DNA from: Gymnopilus junonius
Taxonomy: Eukaryota > Basidiomycota > Agaricomycetes > Agaricales > Galerinaceae
NCBI GenBank assembly: GCA_015501075.1
Contig: JADNYJ010000002.1
Location: 868,001-932,000, forward strand
Reading direction: 5' to 3'
Length of the DNA stretch: 64,000 bases
Position 1 is the stretch's first letter. Each line of letters begins with the position of its first letter. Below, in pieces: positions 22,921 to 33,779 of this stretch. Position numbers and translations under genes: made by a program. A model generated the notes under the pieces. The model ran no database searches and was not told the origin of the DNA. It saw nothing but the letters and a program-made list of their open reading frames with translations.

Positions 22921-24480
22921 CTAGGTATTAGAATGCTTCAGATGATTTAATTGTTCCGTATCCAGCCCAAGTTTGGCCAGCAAGCGTCGAGCGGGCTCTC
23001 CAGCAGTCGGTGGAAGTTCCAGCTCCCTCGACGGTGGAAGTTCCATCAATTCCCTGACAGCAGCTCGCGTGTCTTTGCCTAGACAAATTTCAATCGGACG
23101 ACAGGCGGAGGTAAAATGCAAATCTTACCGCTGAACAGAACGTCATAAACCTAGAAAACAATTACTCAATAGTTCTCCTCCCATGTAAGACCCTAAGCTT
23201 ACCGAACTCGCAATCGGCGCCTGAACTCCGAGTTCATCGATGATTTTCTTCACTCCCTTGGTCGTTGGAACTCCTTCTGCAATACTACCTAGTGTCTCAA
23301 TGATGGCATCGAGTTTTTCACCTTTACCAAGTCGATAGCCAACAGTATAGTTTCGACTGTTCGATGAACTGCAAGTCAAGAAGAGATCCCCGACGCCTGC
23401 AAGGCCCAGAAAAGTCAGGGGAGAAGCACCATATGCAGATCCAATGCAGGTCATTTCAGAGAGTCCACGCGTGATAATCACTATTTTTTTGCGTCAACGA
23501 TAGGCAAGCGACAGAGTGTAAATGACACCAACTGGCTCGTGTATTATTTTGGAAACCCAGACCGTCTGACATTCCCGACGCAATGGCGTAAACATTTTTG
23601 AGTGCACCAGAGAGCTCTATTCCAATCGGATCCACGCCTGTATAACTGGGTTGTAAGGTCAGTCGCGTGACAACATGAGATTATCACCGACAAACCAGCG
23701 AAAATGTGGTTGATGGAATAAAGCAGCCGCTTTGTCCGCTTCTGTTTCTGTGAATGACGCTACCGATACTGAGGTCGGCTGACGTTCGACAACTGTGACG
23801 CGTTGTGTTGTTAATAAGGAATGTAGGGGACCCTACTACGCTCACTTTCTTTAGCAAAGGAAGGGCCCGACTGGAAAGGGGTCAGTCACGAAGAAATGAA
23901 AAGAATCAGAGGCCGAACTGACAATAAATGTTGCTGCCTTTGCTATTTCAGCACCACAAGTATCCGCAATTATCTCCAACGTCAAGGCATTGGTATCAAC
24001 TTCGATACCTTTATTGACAAAAATAAGGAGAGGAAGATTGTCAATATCCAGAGAGGGGCGGAGAGTTTGCAGGGTAGCTCTATAATTATTCGTATGTCCG
24101 TCATCTGTCAAGGCGTATGTGTTGACGCACCTCAGAAATTGTGTGGGAATGGCAAAAAGCAAGACGTCCACGCTATTTATGAGATTTCTGTGTGGCATTT
24201 GTGGCCCAACCGCTGTGATATTCAGGGGGAAAGAATGGTCAGTAAGGTATACTGGATTCCTGTGGAGAAGGTTGAAGTGTTTGACGATCTTTTCCTCTCG
24301 AGCCCACATGTAGACCTCATGTTGAGAGTCCCCAAGGTGCGAGGCAAGGCAGGAACCAAAATTTCCAGCGCCGAATACGAGAACCTTGGAATTGGAGGCG
24401 GGCTGTGGTTTTGAATGGACCATGGATATCAAACGGAAACGCGAATGAGTTGGATGAAATCGGGAGAACAAGGTGCGCAT
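22921..24480 (-). CDS. GPD1: Glycerol-3-phosphate dehydrogenase [NAD+]
   Basis: Reduces dihydroxyacetone phosphate to glycerol-3-phosphate, for glycerol synthesis and osmotic/redox balance. The Rossmann motif is [17 protein letters not shown]. Other motifs are [43 protein letters not shown] with the catalytic Lys, and [21 protein letters not shown]. About ten exons are joined, including a 22-nt exon at 23129-23150 that supplies YDVLFS. Two in-frame ATGs are possible: 24423 (MVHSKPQPA) gives the usual cytosolic length, while 24480 adds 19 residues rich in Arg, Phe and Ser with no acidic residue, which look like a mitochondrial presequence. The coordinates use the longer form. It is divergent from SED5. 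Confidence 0.93.
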
Positions 24481-24600
24481 GCAAAGCCAGCTTCCATTCA
24501 GGGGTCTGCCCCAAATTCTCTAAACGCGTATCGTCACGTGCGCCACGTTACAACTAAGTACTTGACTTGTATTCCAACTTGTAGCGTACTCTCTCCCTAA

Positions 24601-25922
24601 ATGTCGATACAGGACCGTACGCACGAATTCAAGTCTTGCGTCGACTCTATACGCAGCAGGACTGCGCTTGCTAGTCGTGGTTCAGATGCCAAACAACGCC
24701 TTCTACAGGCCAATGCAAAATCCGGGTCCAAGGGCGAGTTTTCACGGATGGCCTCGTCCATAGGAAAGGAGATCAGCAGTACAACCATCAAGCTGAACAA
24801 ATTGGCCCAATGTAAGTTGGGCTCTAACTCTCGGGGTGTCGTTCTCATATGAGCAACAGTGGCGAAGCGGAAGACATTGTTTGACGACAGACCAGTGGAG
24901 ATCAGCGTGTGTCGCATTTTTCCCTCAGTAACGGCTTAGTCTTACAGAGGAACCTTTCAGGAGCTTACATTTATCATTAAGCAAGATATTGCCAACATCA
25001 ACAAGCAAATAGCATCCTTACAATCTTATGTCAAGCAATGCCAATCCTCTTCAACTACGCCCGAGGCAAAAATGGTTGACGAACATAACCACAATATCGT
25101 TATGATGCTACAAGGCAAGCTTGCGACGACTAGTATGACCTTTAAGGATGTACTTGAGCTCCGGACACAGGTATACTTTTAATAATCCGCCTAGTTTCAC
25201 CTACCAAACTGATCTCTCAATAAAAAGAACATGAAGGAATCGAAATCTCGAACAGAACAGTTCATGTATACCACCCAGTCTGCTGCCAACCAAGCCCCTT
25301 CATGTCCGTATTTTATATTGAAAACAAATATATATTTTCTAACCTATCATCAGTACTGTATAATCCCCAACGAAGCGACCCGATGGGCGACGGGAGCGCC
25401 AATCCATATGACCACAAGGGCAAAGGACGAGCCCCTCAGAACGGGGATGTGCTATCCCTGGATCTTAACGCAGCAGAAGAGGGCGGAAGTCGGACAACTA
25501 ATGGCTTCATGCAAATGCAGCTTATCGAACAACAAGTATGCACCGAACTAACAAAAATTTCCAACGGATCCCTGACAGCGTGCTTCAACAGGACTCCTAC
25601 ATTCAGCAACGGTCGACCGCAATCGAATCTATTGAGACGACAATTGCCGAACTCGGACAGATTTTCACCCAGTTGGCTAATATGGTGGCTGAACAGAGAG
25701 AAACTGTGCAACGCATTGATGCCGATACCCATGACATAATGTCCAACGTGAGCGGCGCTCAACGGGAATTGTTAAAATATTATGCCAGCATTTCCAGCAA
25801 TCGGTGGCTGATGCTCAAAATATTTGGGGTGCTCATTGTTTTCGTGAGTATTCTTTATCCCATTGCTGCCAATCCTCATCGCAACTTTTTCTTAGTTTCT
25901 CGTTTTTATTCTTGTTTCATGA
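24601..25922 (+). CDS. SED5: Syntaxin-5 / SED5 Qa-SNARE
   Basis: Golgi t-SNARE for ER-to-Golgi and intra-Golgi fusion. The start at 24601 reads MSIQDRTHEFKSCVDSIRSR, the Sed5 N-peptide that binds Sly1, followed by the Habc helices (KREF-type SRMASSIGKEISSTTIKLNKL). The SNARE motif is RSTAIESIETTIAELGQIF with the Q-layer region LANMVAEQRETVQRID and DADTHDIMSNVSGAQRELLKYY. A C-terminal anchor, WLMLKIFGVLIVF, continues after the last intron as FLVFILVS with the stop at 25920-25922. Six or seven short introns are consistent in phase. The intergenic space to GPD1 is about 120 bp from the upstream ATG. Confidence 0.95.
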
Positions 25923-26048
25923 TCTCACTGGTTTCCTGCGGTCGTAGATATTTAAGGGACTTTCTTTCTTACGGTCTTGGCTATTAATTGAATATCCGTA
26001 TTATTTTGCGTAGCGATACACAGTAGACGGGTGCCCATCCACCATATA

Positions 26049-27208
26049 CTATCCAACTGGAATTGCATTGACTCCAGTACCCCATGTCTTCGACTTCTTA
26101 CGATGTTGTCTTCCTCCTCTGTGTGTTTCGCCGTCGTCAACGTCTCCAATAGTCCATGTTCTTTTCGTCTGAGGTTTCTGTTCCAAACCAGACGTAGCCG
26201 AAAACCTTTGGGGTTTGCTTGGCAGATTTGGAAAGGAACTGTCTTTGGATGTATCTTTCTCGATTCGAATCTCCTATAAAGAAAGCATTAGCACAGTCTA
26301 CTGAAGATATCTTATTGCCACTGACGCGTTGTCCAAGCAGAGCCTTATTCCTTTGGCGAACTTTCTCCAATCTCGACTCGCTTTTGCCGCCGCCGCCAGC
26401 AGTTAGCTCTACATTGATCATACGCCCATCCAGTGTGGATTGGTGAAGTTTAAGACCTTGCTGAAGAGCGTTACGGTGCGTAAACTCAAGAAACGCACAA
26501 CCTTTTGATTTATTTTTCTGCACTGAACCAGTCGTCCCTTTAGATTTAGGAGTGAGGAGGCGTACGGTTGGTGGTGGATCTGAGGACTTATTAGAAGGGG
26601 AGGTTGGTATGAATATCATAACTTACCGCATGAAGAAAAATGGGCTTCAATGGCATCTAATGTTGTGGTATATTTTAAGTTGCCTAAAGAACGATCGTTT
26701 CAGTGAGTCGTTTTGCGAAAGGAAGGAAATGCTACATACCAACAAATAGGATGTACCGTTGCTTTGACTTTTTGCCGTCCTCCTCACCGCCACTTTCCTC
26801 TTGGTTGGGCTTTTTCCGCTTTGAAGTGTCTGGCTGTTGGTTCGACACACCCTGTTCGGCTTCGTCCCCTGTCCTCTTGCGTTTCTTCCCTGCTTTCACG
26901 CTTTCCACAGGGACTGGAACATTGCTTTCCTCTGCTTTGCCTTTGCTTTTGCTGCCCGTTTTGCCGTCACTGCGTTGGCCTTCGCTCCCTTCCGTGAGGC
27001 ATTTTGCTTTGCGCTTCTCTTTGCCCTCGTCTCCTGCCACTTGAGTCGAACCGCCATCAGAGCTAGGGAGATCTTGGTCTTCCATGAGAGGGACTGCATT
27101 ATTCTCCATGTCAACGAGGACATTCTTCCTTTGCCCCTTGTTGGTCTTGCGGTCGCGAAATGCGAGCCCTTTCTTCTGCTTCTTCGTCAGCTTTTGTATG
27201 CTGCTCAT
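26049..27208 (-). CDS. NOP6: Nop6-like nucleolar RRM protein
   Basis: RNA-binding factor of small-subunit ribosome biogenesis. The start is Met 27208 (MSSIQKLTKKQKKGLAFRDRK). The N-terminal third is Lys/Glu-rich with nuclear-signal-like KKRKR and SKRKK. A single RRM follows: RYILFVGNLKYTTTLDAIEA (RNP2), VRLLTPKSKG and GCAFLEFTHRNALQ (RNP1), ending LDGRMINVELTAGGGG. Three introns split it; the last, with donor gtcagt, leads to a final exon ending in KSKTWGTGVNAIPVG with the stop at 26049-26051. The RRM-plus-basic-tail order and the Gly-rich AGGGGKSE linker are as in fungal Nop6. Symbol by family resemblance. Confidence 0.82.
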
Positions 27209-27618
27209 CGTGTTTAGCGCGAGGTGTAACAAGGGCACCGCAGTATAGAAGTATCTTCCGATTGCTTATGAACGACGTGGATTGTGGATTATCGGGCTGT
27301 TGAGCACGGTGATACAGCAAGGTTGTGAAGGGTGAGATCGTGCTCAGTTTTTGAACTCCCCGAAAAAGGGAGGCATAAAATTGATCTAAAAATAGTCCGC
27401 ACTTTGCTTTGAAGCTTCTATTATGATACAGTGCTCATTGTACAGACTTGTCAAGATACTATTTAATACTCTCTGATCCCAAAATACGAAAGAATGTCTG
27501 CAGTGGCGAATGTGCAAAGTCCTGAATGTTACGAAAGAGGGCCAGGCGCCTTCTGCTTCTCCACTACCTCATCAGGTTGCGCCAATTTTGTGTCTGCCCT
27601 ATATGTGATAACTGTAAA

Positions 27619-29156
27619 TTAGCCCAGATCTCGAATGACGAAGAGTCCGCACTTTATAGTTAAGCCATTGACGGCTTCTCCGGCACCCTCTATCTCCCTC
27701 TCTTCCTCTTCGTCACGCCGGCGTGTTAATGGACGCAATATTGGACTTGGCATGCTGATTGTCGCTCGAAGTGTAGGACTAGAAGTTATACTGATTCCGC
27801 GGGGGAAGGAAAAGTTGCTAGAAATAGTAGGTGAAGAAGTGGCTGAACTAGCGGCAGATGGTGGTATGGTGACTGGAATGGCGATTGGAAGACGTGAACC
27901 ATTGCTTCTAGAAATTGGAGAATTGGCATGTTGATGGTTATCGCGAAGGTGGTGTAGAGACGGAGAAACTGCACGTCGTTTCGAACTGGTGGGATAGGGA
28001 TCGAAACGATCGTCAACTAATTCTACTTCAGAATCATGCTCGCGGAGATCTCGAAATGACACGCACGTTTACGCTTATTGGACCGCACGGCACTCGCCGT
28101 AGGAGGGGGAGTGTATCTCCATTGATTAATTGAATTTGCGCCTATAGAAGTTAGTAGAGGAGAACCCAGAGGCTGCAAAGATTGTAGACAAATGATGAGC
28201 GAGCTCCTCAATTACGTAGCAGATCGTATTCACCTGATCAACATCCATAGCCGTAGCCCCAAAACTTGAGGAGGTTTCTGATATACTCATGCCAGTGTCA
28301 TCTCCATTCACGCTTCCAGCAATACTTCCTGAAGGTGTGTGTGTAAGCCTCCGAATGTTGATTGGTTGTGTCCCACTTGGAGCAGAAAATGCGAAAGGGC
28401 CTTCCTCCGTTTCCGGTTCATCGTCGCTTGGCGTCTCTTCGCGAGTGGTTTCCTCCTGTCCAACTTCTTCTGGATAGCGCCCACGATCAACAAAGGAACG
28501 TGGCGTGCGTGGCTGGAGCGGAAGTTCAGAAACAGATGCCACAAGTTTCTGAAAAGCAGCTTCAGACTTGATCTCAGTATCTTCCGGACGCGATTCTGCC
28601 AGAAGATTCAGGATACGGGGTTGCTTGAGCTGTTAAATGATAGTAAGGTGCAAATATGTAGACCAAGTAGAGTGGCACAAACAGGAAATGAGAGCCTTCG
28701 ATTGAATATGGTGGGCATATCTGCCGCATCCAAGCTTGCCGAGGAACGCTTTCGAGGCGGAGTCAATGGAGGTTGTCGAGTAGGCGCTTTCGCATTCAGG
28801 TCCTCCTCACTGTTACCAGGGACTTTCAATGGGGGAGTATGAGTCTCTGAGCTGTTCGGAGAATCTGTCATCATCCTGTCCTTGTCACTCTCGGACTCCT
28901 CAGTGACGAACGAATTTTGGCTGCGTCGTCTGCCATGCAGGGTAAAGGAAGAAGCAAGGGGACTGTGGAGTCTTGTGTCTGAAAGATATCCGGCCTTTTG
29001 ATAAAAGCTTGAACGTCGGAGACGATGAAAGAGAAAGGTCGGGTCATCGAGAGTGAGTGATGAGGAAGAAGCTCCTGGGCTGGAAGCTGAACTGCTCGGC
29101 AAAGCAAAGTCGGACGAGGATGTAGGGAGAGGGGCGCGAGAAGATGCTTTGGGCAT
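27619..29156 (-). CDS. Hypothetical Ser/Pro-rich nuclear-type protein
   Basis: Not recognised. The start is Met 29156. Exon 1 is Ser-rich (SSSSDFALPSSSASSPG) and ends at NRRLSFP. After an intron with donor gtttgt the next exon reads LKQPRILNLLAESRPEDTEI then KSEAAFQKLVASVSELPLQP, the only segment that looks helical and conserved. Acidic and Thr/Pro-rich stretches (EETPSDDEPETEEGP) follow, then a basic patch SNKRKR near 28,070. The last exon has a second basic patch, SSKRRAVSPS, and ends at 27619. Several SP/TP sites and basic patches suggest a phosphorylated nuclear regulator, by inference only. Confidence 0.65.
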
Positions 29157-29429
29157 TGTGCTGGTTGCTATATGCGATTATGACTCCTGTGGCATGAGTT
29201 GAGGTGAGGCTTGAGAGAAGAATGCTCGAGACACAAATAGGCCTGTACTACATCACTTCGCCTTATGGAGCAAGCCTTGATTTATTTCTTTAATCAAACC
29301 GTTTTCAAACCACGTCTATGTAACTATTCCTAACGTCCAAGAATCCAGTTCCATCATTCATAGGTGTCTATCAGCGAAATCAGCATAGAGCCATCCCCCC
29401 GCGATGTAGGAGGCCACTTGTGTTTGCCT

Positions 29430-30164
29430 TGATATGTTTGCTGGCAGTCAAACGGTCGAGAGCCTGGAATGCTTACCGCACGCAGTGAGGAGCCCCAGGC
29501 CGTACTAAGGAGTCATCCGCTATAGATATCGAAAACAGTCAATTCTTTTCATAATGGCCCGGGACAAGGCTAACAATGCATGGACTCGCCTTCTCGGGGT
29601 CTCCCGTGATGTAGCCTCGCGTGTAGGAAATCTGGGAGAGCGTCCAGACAGCACAACATACTGCAGATAACAAGCAGATAATACAGGGTACTCGAGCCCT
29701 ACAATCAACGTAATGGAGTGATGTGAGACGATTTCCTGTAAGAAATTAGAAAATATGCCTACGTTGTGTAAATTATGGGGATATTCCCAAGTGCGTTTTG
29801 ATGAGAACCTATAATTTGATTCATGTAAGCGATTAAAAATCCCTAAGCACCAAAAACGAAAACATCATACGCTGCGCACAATTGAATACCTTGGCATCCT
29901 GTGAAGCCTCTTGAGCCTTGTCGACATAAGCTGTGTCTGGATTGAATACGGGACAGAAATTTTATTACAGAGAATATTAACCTTGGAGGTACTCGATTCC
30001 TGCGCGTTTTCGCAGCTTGCTGACAGTTAAACCTGGGCCAACGAGAAGGAAAGCGGTAAAGAGCAGGGCAGCGCCTACGTAGTGGAAACTGTCGCATGCC
30101 GAGTGGTCAAAATTGTGTATGATGATATACGGGCCACGGTCACTTGTCCGTAGGGAATAGTCAT
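29430..30164 (-). CDS. MAPEG family protein, microsomal glutathione S-transferase 3-like, integrity uncertain
   Basis: MAPEG proteins are four-helix membrane glutathione transferases or peroxidases. Visible pieces, in order on the minus strand: a possible start MTIPYGQ (30164); FHYVGAALLFTAFLLVGPGL with TVSKLRKRAGIEYLQ; after an intron AYVDKAQEASQDAK; then FNCAQRSHQNALGNIP, the MGST3 signature region; then VGLEYPVLSA; then AVWTLSQISYTRGYITGDPE. These are in the right order and spacing for MGST3. Two joins (after NIP, near 29,750, and between LSA and AVW, near 29,660) need frame changes that no good GT-AG intron explains. It is either a decaying gene or one with base errors. The 3' end is uncertain. 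Confidence 0.6.
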
Positions 30165-30548
30165 TGGAGTAGATGGCAATAATGATCCAAGTTCAAGACG
30201 ACTAGTACGCGTCTGACCCCTTTATAAACGAGTCCTAGATCAAGCTATAAAGATCGGTAACAGGGTATCTTGATAAAGCTTTCAGATAGTTTAAAAACTA
30301 GAGGGGATTTGATTCGAGTTCTTAAGCCAGATTCAGCAGGACAATTGCATATGGCATTGGCAAGCGCTCATCGGGGTCGGAGTCAGGGGAGCTTTGCAAG
30401 TTTCCCATACTGGGAAGTTTATGGATCAATGCCAAATCGGGATCACTAAACGAGCTCTGATCACGTGAACATAATTACCTTTTTTTTTAAACTTTCATCT
30501 CGCGGGGCGATTGCATCGAAATTTGGTTATATCTTCCGGACAAGGAAG
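30165..30548. other. Intergenic region between the MAPEG gene and GRWD1
   Basis: No ORF with recognisable content. A run of nine T (about 30480-30489) lies 60 bp before the GRWD1 ATG. Confidence 0.4.
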
Positions 30549-32236
30549 ATGTCAAAACGTGCCGCGCATGATGTTCATGATGATCAGCCCTTTCAAAAGA
30601 TTGCCTCGACAGGTACCAAACGTGAACACCCCATATTAGATGAGATGGGGGAATTCGAGGACGCTTGGGAAGACGAAATAGAAAGTGATGAGGAAGTGGT
30701 GGAAACAAATGATGCAGATGAAGACAATGAAGACGGTTTGAAGCTATTTATCGTAAATATATCTGTGAATTTAATTTGGTTATTTCAGGGATGGATGTAG
30801 ATGAGGTTCTTCCCGCTATCGAGGAGACAGACGAGCTTCCTCAGGCTCCTCAGGTCTACATACCAGGTCGGCACGTTCTCGAGAAGGACGAGATACTGGA
30901 AGCCGATGATTCTGTGTATATCATGCGCCATTCAATGGGTGTACATTGGCCTTGCTTATCGTTTGACATCTTGCGAGATAATCTGGGCGATGAACGACAG
31001 CGATTTCCTGCAACAGCTTATATTGTTACTGGTACCCAGGCGGACGATGCCAATAAGAACGAAGTCGTGGTTCATAAGATGAGTTCTCTTCACAAAACAC
31101 AGAAGGATGGCAGTAAGTGAGTTCTAGCCTTGGGATGCAAGATATTGCTTGATTAAGTGTCGTGGTAGACGATTCCGACTCAGAAAACGACGAAGATGAC
31201 GATGACGACAATCTCGATGAAGATGCCATCCTTGAGCACAGATCTATACCCCACGTTGGTGGGGTCAACAGGGTCCGCGCTCAACCTATGCCGTCGTATC
31301 CCTCTCCTTCGGAGCCCTATCATGTTGCCACTTGGGCTGAAACAGGAAAAGTGCATATCTGGGATATCCGTCCTCTACTAGAGTCTTTAGATGTCCCTGG
31401 CTATGCGCTCGACAAAACTCGCGTTAACAAACCTGTCTTTACCATAAATTCTCATGGAAGGGCAGAAGGATTTGCAATGGATTGGGCTGCGTCGAGTGCA
31501 ACTTCACTTCGTTTATTGACAGGCGACGTTCATTCCAAAATTTATTTGACAACGTCGACTCCATCAGGCTTTAATGCTTTATCTCAGCCATTTACTTCGC
31601 ACTCGTCCAGCGTCGAAGATTTGCAATGGAGTCCATCGGAGCCTACAGTTTTCGCATCTTGTTCTGCAGACCGCAGTATACAAATATGGGATGTGCGAGT
31701 TAAAGGACGAAAAAGTGTGGCAGGAATCGTGACCGCTCATGATAGTGATGTCAATGTCATCAGTTGGAATAAGCTAACGAGCTATTTGCTTGTCAGTGGT
31801 GGTGATGAGGGTGCTATCAAAACCTGGGATCTCCGGAATGTTCAGAAATCTGCGTGCGTTGCGTTTTCCCAAATATCAGGATCTATCTGACGTTTCTACT
31901 AGCTCGGCTGCGAGAGATCCATCACCTGTTGCATCATTTACATGGCACAAGGCTCCAATCACCTCCATTGAATGGCATCCTACAGAGGACTCAATTTTTG
32001 CCGCAGGAGGTGCAGACGACCAGGTCACTTTGTGGGACCTAGCAGTCGAACAAGATGCCGATGAGGCCGGTATGAGCGAATCTTTCACAGGTGAACAAGA
32101 CGTTCCGCCACAACTGCTCTTTGTTCATCAAGGGCAGACGGACGTCAAGGAGGTTCATTGGCATGCCCAAATACCGGGTGCTGTCATTAGTACTGCTCTC
32201 AATGGATTCAACATCTTCAAAACTATCTCTGTGTAG
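30549..32236 (+). CDS. RRB1: Glutamate-rich WD repeat protein GRWD1/Rrb1, ribosome biogenesis
   Basis: Chaperone of ribosomal protein uL3 in the nucleolus. The ATG at 30549 begins [12 protein letters not shown]. The acidic N-terminal part ([14 protein letters not shown]) and the CAF1C/H4-binding-like region [19 protein letters not shown] match GRWD1. A second acidic run ([14 protein letters not shown]) follows. The WD repeats include [61 protein letters not shown] and [20 protein letters not shown] with VTLWDL. Four exons; the last intron uses donor gtgcgt inside NVQKSA. The length of about 510 residues is typical. It converges on the PA28 gene with 91 bp between the stops. Confidence 0.95.
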
Positions 32237-32327
32237 ATAACCACCTCTGGCACTCTTGAATGCACTTTGGATTTATCATTGTTATGGTCACTTGTCGAAA
32301 AAATTGCTACAGGTCCATAAGAATTCG

Positions 32328-33581
32328 TCAGGATCGGGAACGTCGTACAATATCCCTCGTCGCAGGGTTTTTTCTAGTCATGTCGTTCAAAGTGACATAC
32401 ATATTGCGGATGTCTCGTAAATGTTGCTTCACAAGGCAGAGCTGTTGTTCGTCGTGTTCTAGAAGAGCGTCCTTTCGTTCTACAGTCAGTACTGACCCTT
32501 GGATGAGAGAATAGAATCACCTTGTAGTCGTCAATGGCAGGATATTTGATTATTTTAGAACTTATTTTGGCTCTAGACAGGTAGTTTGCTCTGATCGTAT
32601 CGCGTATCTTTAGAGCAGAGACTTGAGCGCTATGACATTCTTCGAGGATATCTAAAGATATATCAATTCGAGATATTTTCCTTGCCTGACTTCCATAATC
32701 TGACCTTGTTGGTGAATCTGAAGCACGGCTGGTATAGGAGAAGCTGAACAACCTGCGAACTCGAAGAAAAAAGGTAGACAACGCACAATTGATGCTAGCC
32801 CTGTAACATCCATACAGCTTGCTTCAGTTACTTGTTAGTCAAATGCATAAAATAGTATCTACCCATCGCTTCTGTCCAAGAAGTGAGAATAAAAACAGTT
32901 TTCAACAACTGATACTTACTTCGGAGAGGACAGAATGCTCCACAATTTCAAGAGATCCTGCCAGTAGAATATAGGTCGGATGGGTACAACGAAGATTTGT
33001 CACTAGCAATAACCAACCATAAGTTGAATGATTACATCGCATTCTTTCTTTACGATCATCTCAAGGTGTTGCCTTTCCAAAAGGTTTGTAACGAAAAAGG
33101 GGAGGAATGGAAAATTTACGATCTGGCATCATGAACACTGGTAATGAGTGTTTGAGCATCATCCTTTTCACCTTCAGCTATCAGACAGCATTTTCGTTTC
33201 TTTCGCAGGGGCTCTCCATCGGAGCTTATGAGAGTGGGCATTGAGTGAGTTCTTTGCACATGTTGAAAAGAATGCGGGAGACTCTGCCTTGATGTATCTT
33301 CCACTATTCGATGGAGTTCTCTAAGAGAGGGGCACAGTTCGAAGATTTTGAAAAAAGAGGCTCAAATAATCACATTATCTGTGTAGTTGTCAGATTTCAG
33401 AGAAAGATTGCTAGGTTAGCAAGTATTTCTTGCTTTTTGGGGAAGAAGACGGAGCATAGCATCGGAGCCATTCGTTAGAACATGTCGATTAAATTCCTCC
33501 AATAATGTGAGAATATATTAGATATTTCATTTGCTTAGAAAAATGAGGCACCTCGAGCTGATTTTCGACACTAGGGTCCAT
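32328..33581 (-). CDS. Proteasome activator PA28/REG (PSME3-like) 11S subunit
   Basis: Heptameric ATP-independent activator of the 20S proteasome. It has to be assembled from about seven small exons. The Met at 33581 gives MDPSVENQLEEFNRHVL. After an intron SFFKIFELCPSLRELHR aligns with the PA28 NFFPKK.LELDSFLKE helix. HSMPTLISSDGEPLRKKRK matches PA28-gamma PILLTNSHDG..KKR. Then HLEMIVKKECDVIIQLMDLL with KLWSIL corresponds to the helix before the activation loop. The last exons, EECHSAQVSALKIRDTIRAN, YLSRAKISSKIIKYPAIDDY, LRDIRNMYVTLNDMTRKNP and a basic end RRSRS, are the family's best-conserved part. The region expected to carry the activation loop (PKAMASCMDVTG) differs from IPRIEDGNNFGV. 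It is divergent from TAF1, 198 bp between ATGs. Confidence 0.85.
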
Positions 33582-33779
33582 GCTTGCTAAATTGAGAGAG
33601 TAGACGCCCGTTTGGAGGCCAAGCATGAGGAGGAAGGATCCCCATCCGAGTGGTACGCGTTGTTTACATTTGTTATGCAGCGACATTTAGTCATCCATCC
33701 AAGTCTATGACCTCTTGTAGCAGTACTCTCAAGTGCATATTGCAACATTTAACGATTTAGGAAGCCTAGCTCATAGACC
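33582..33779. promoter_or_regulatory. Short divergent promoter between PA28 and TAF1
   Basis: 198 bp separate the two start codons, so both genes must draw on the same upstream region. An in-frame upstream Met on the PA28 side (33686) would shorten this to 93 bp. Confidence 0.45.

Noticed and set aside
32241..33690. Two separate short hypothetical genes on the minus strand
   Set aside because: The pieces join in phase through short introns into one PA28-like protein, which explains both better.
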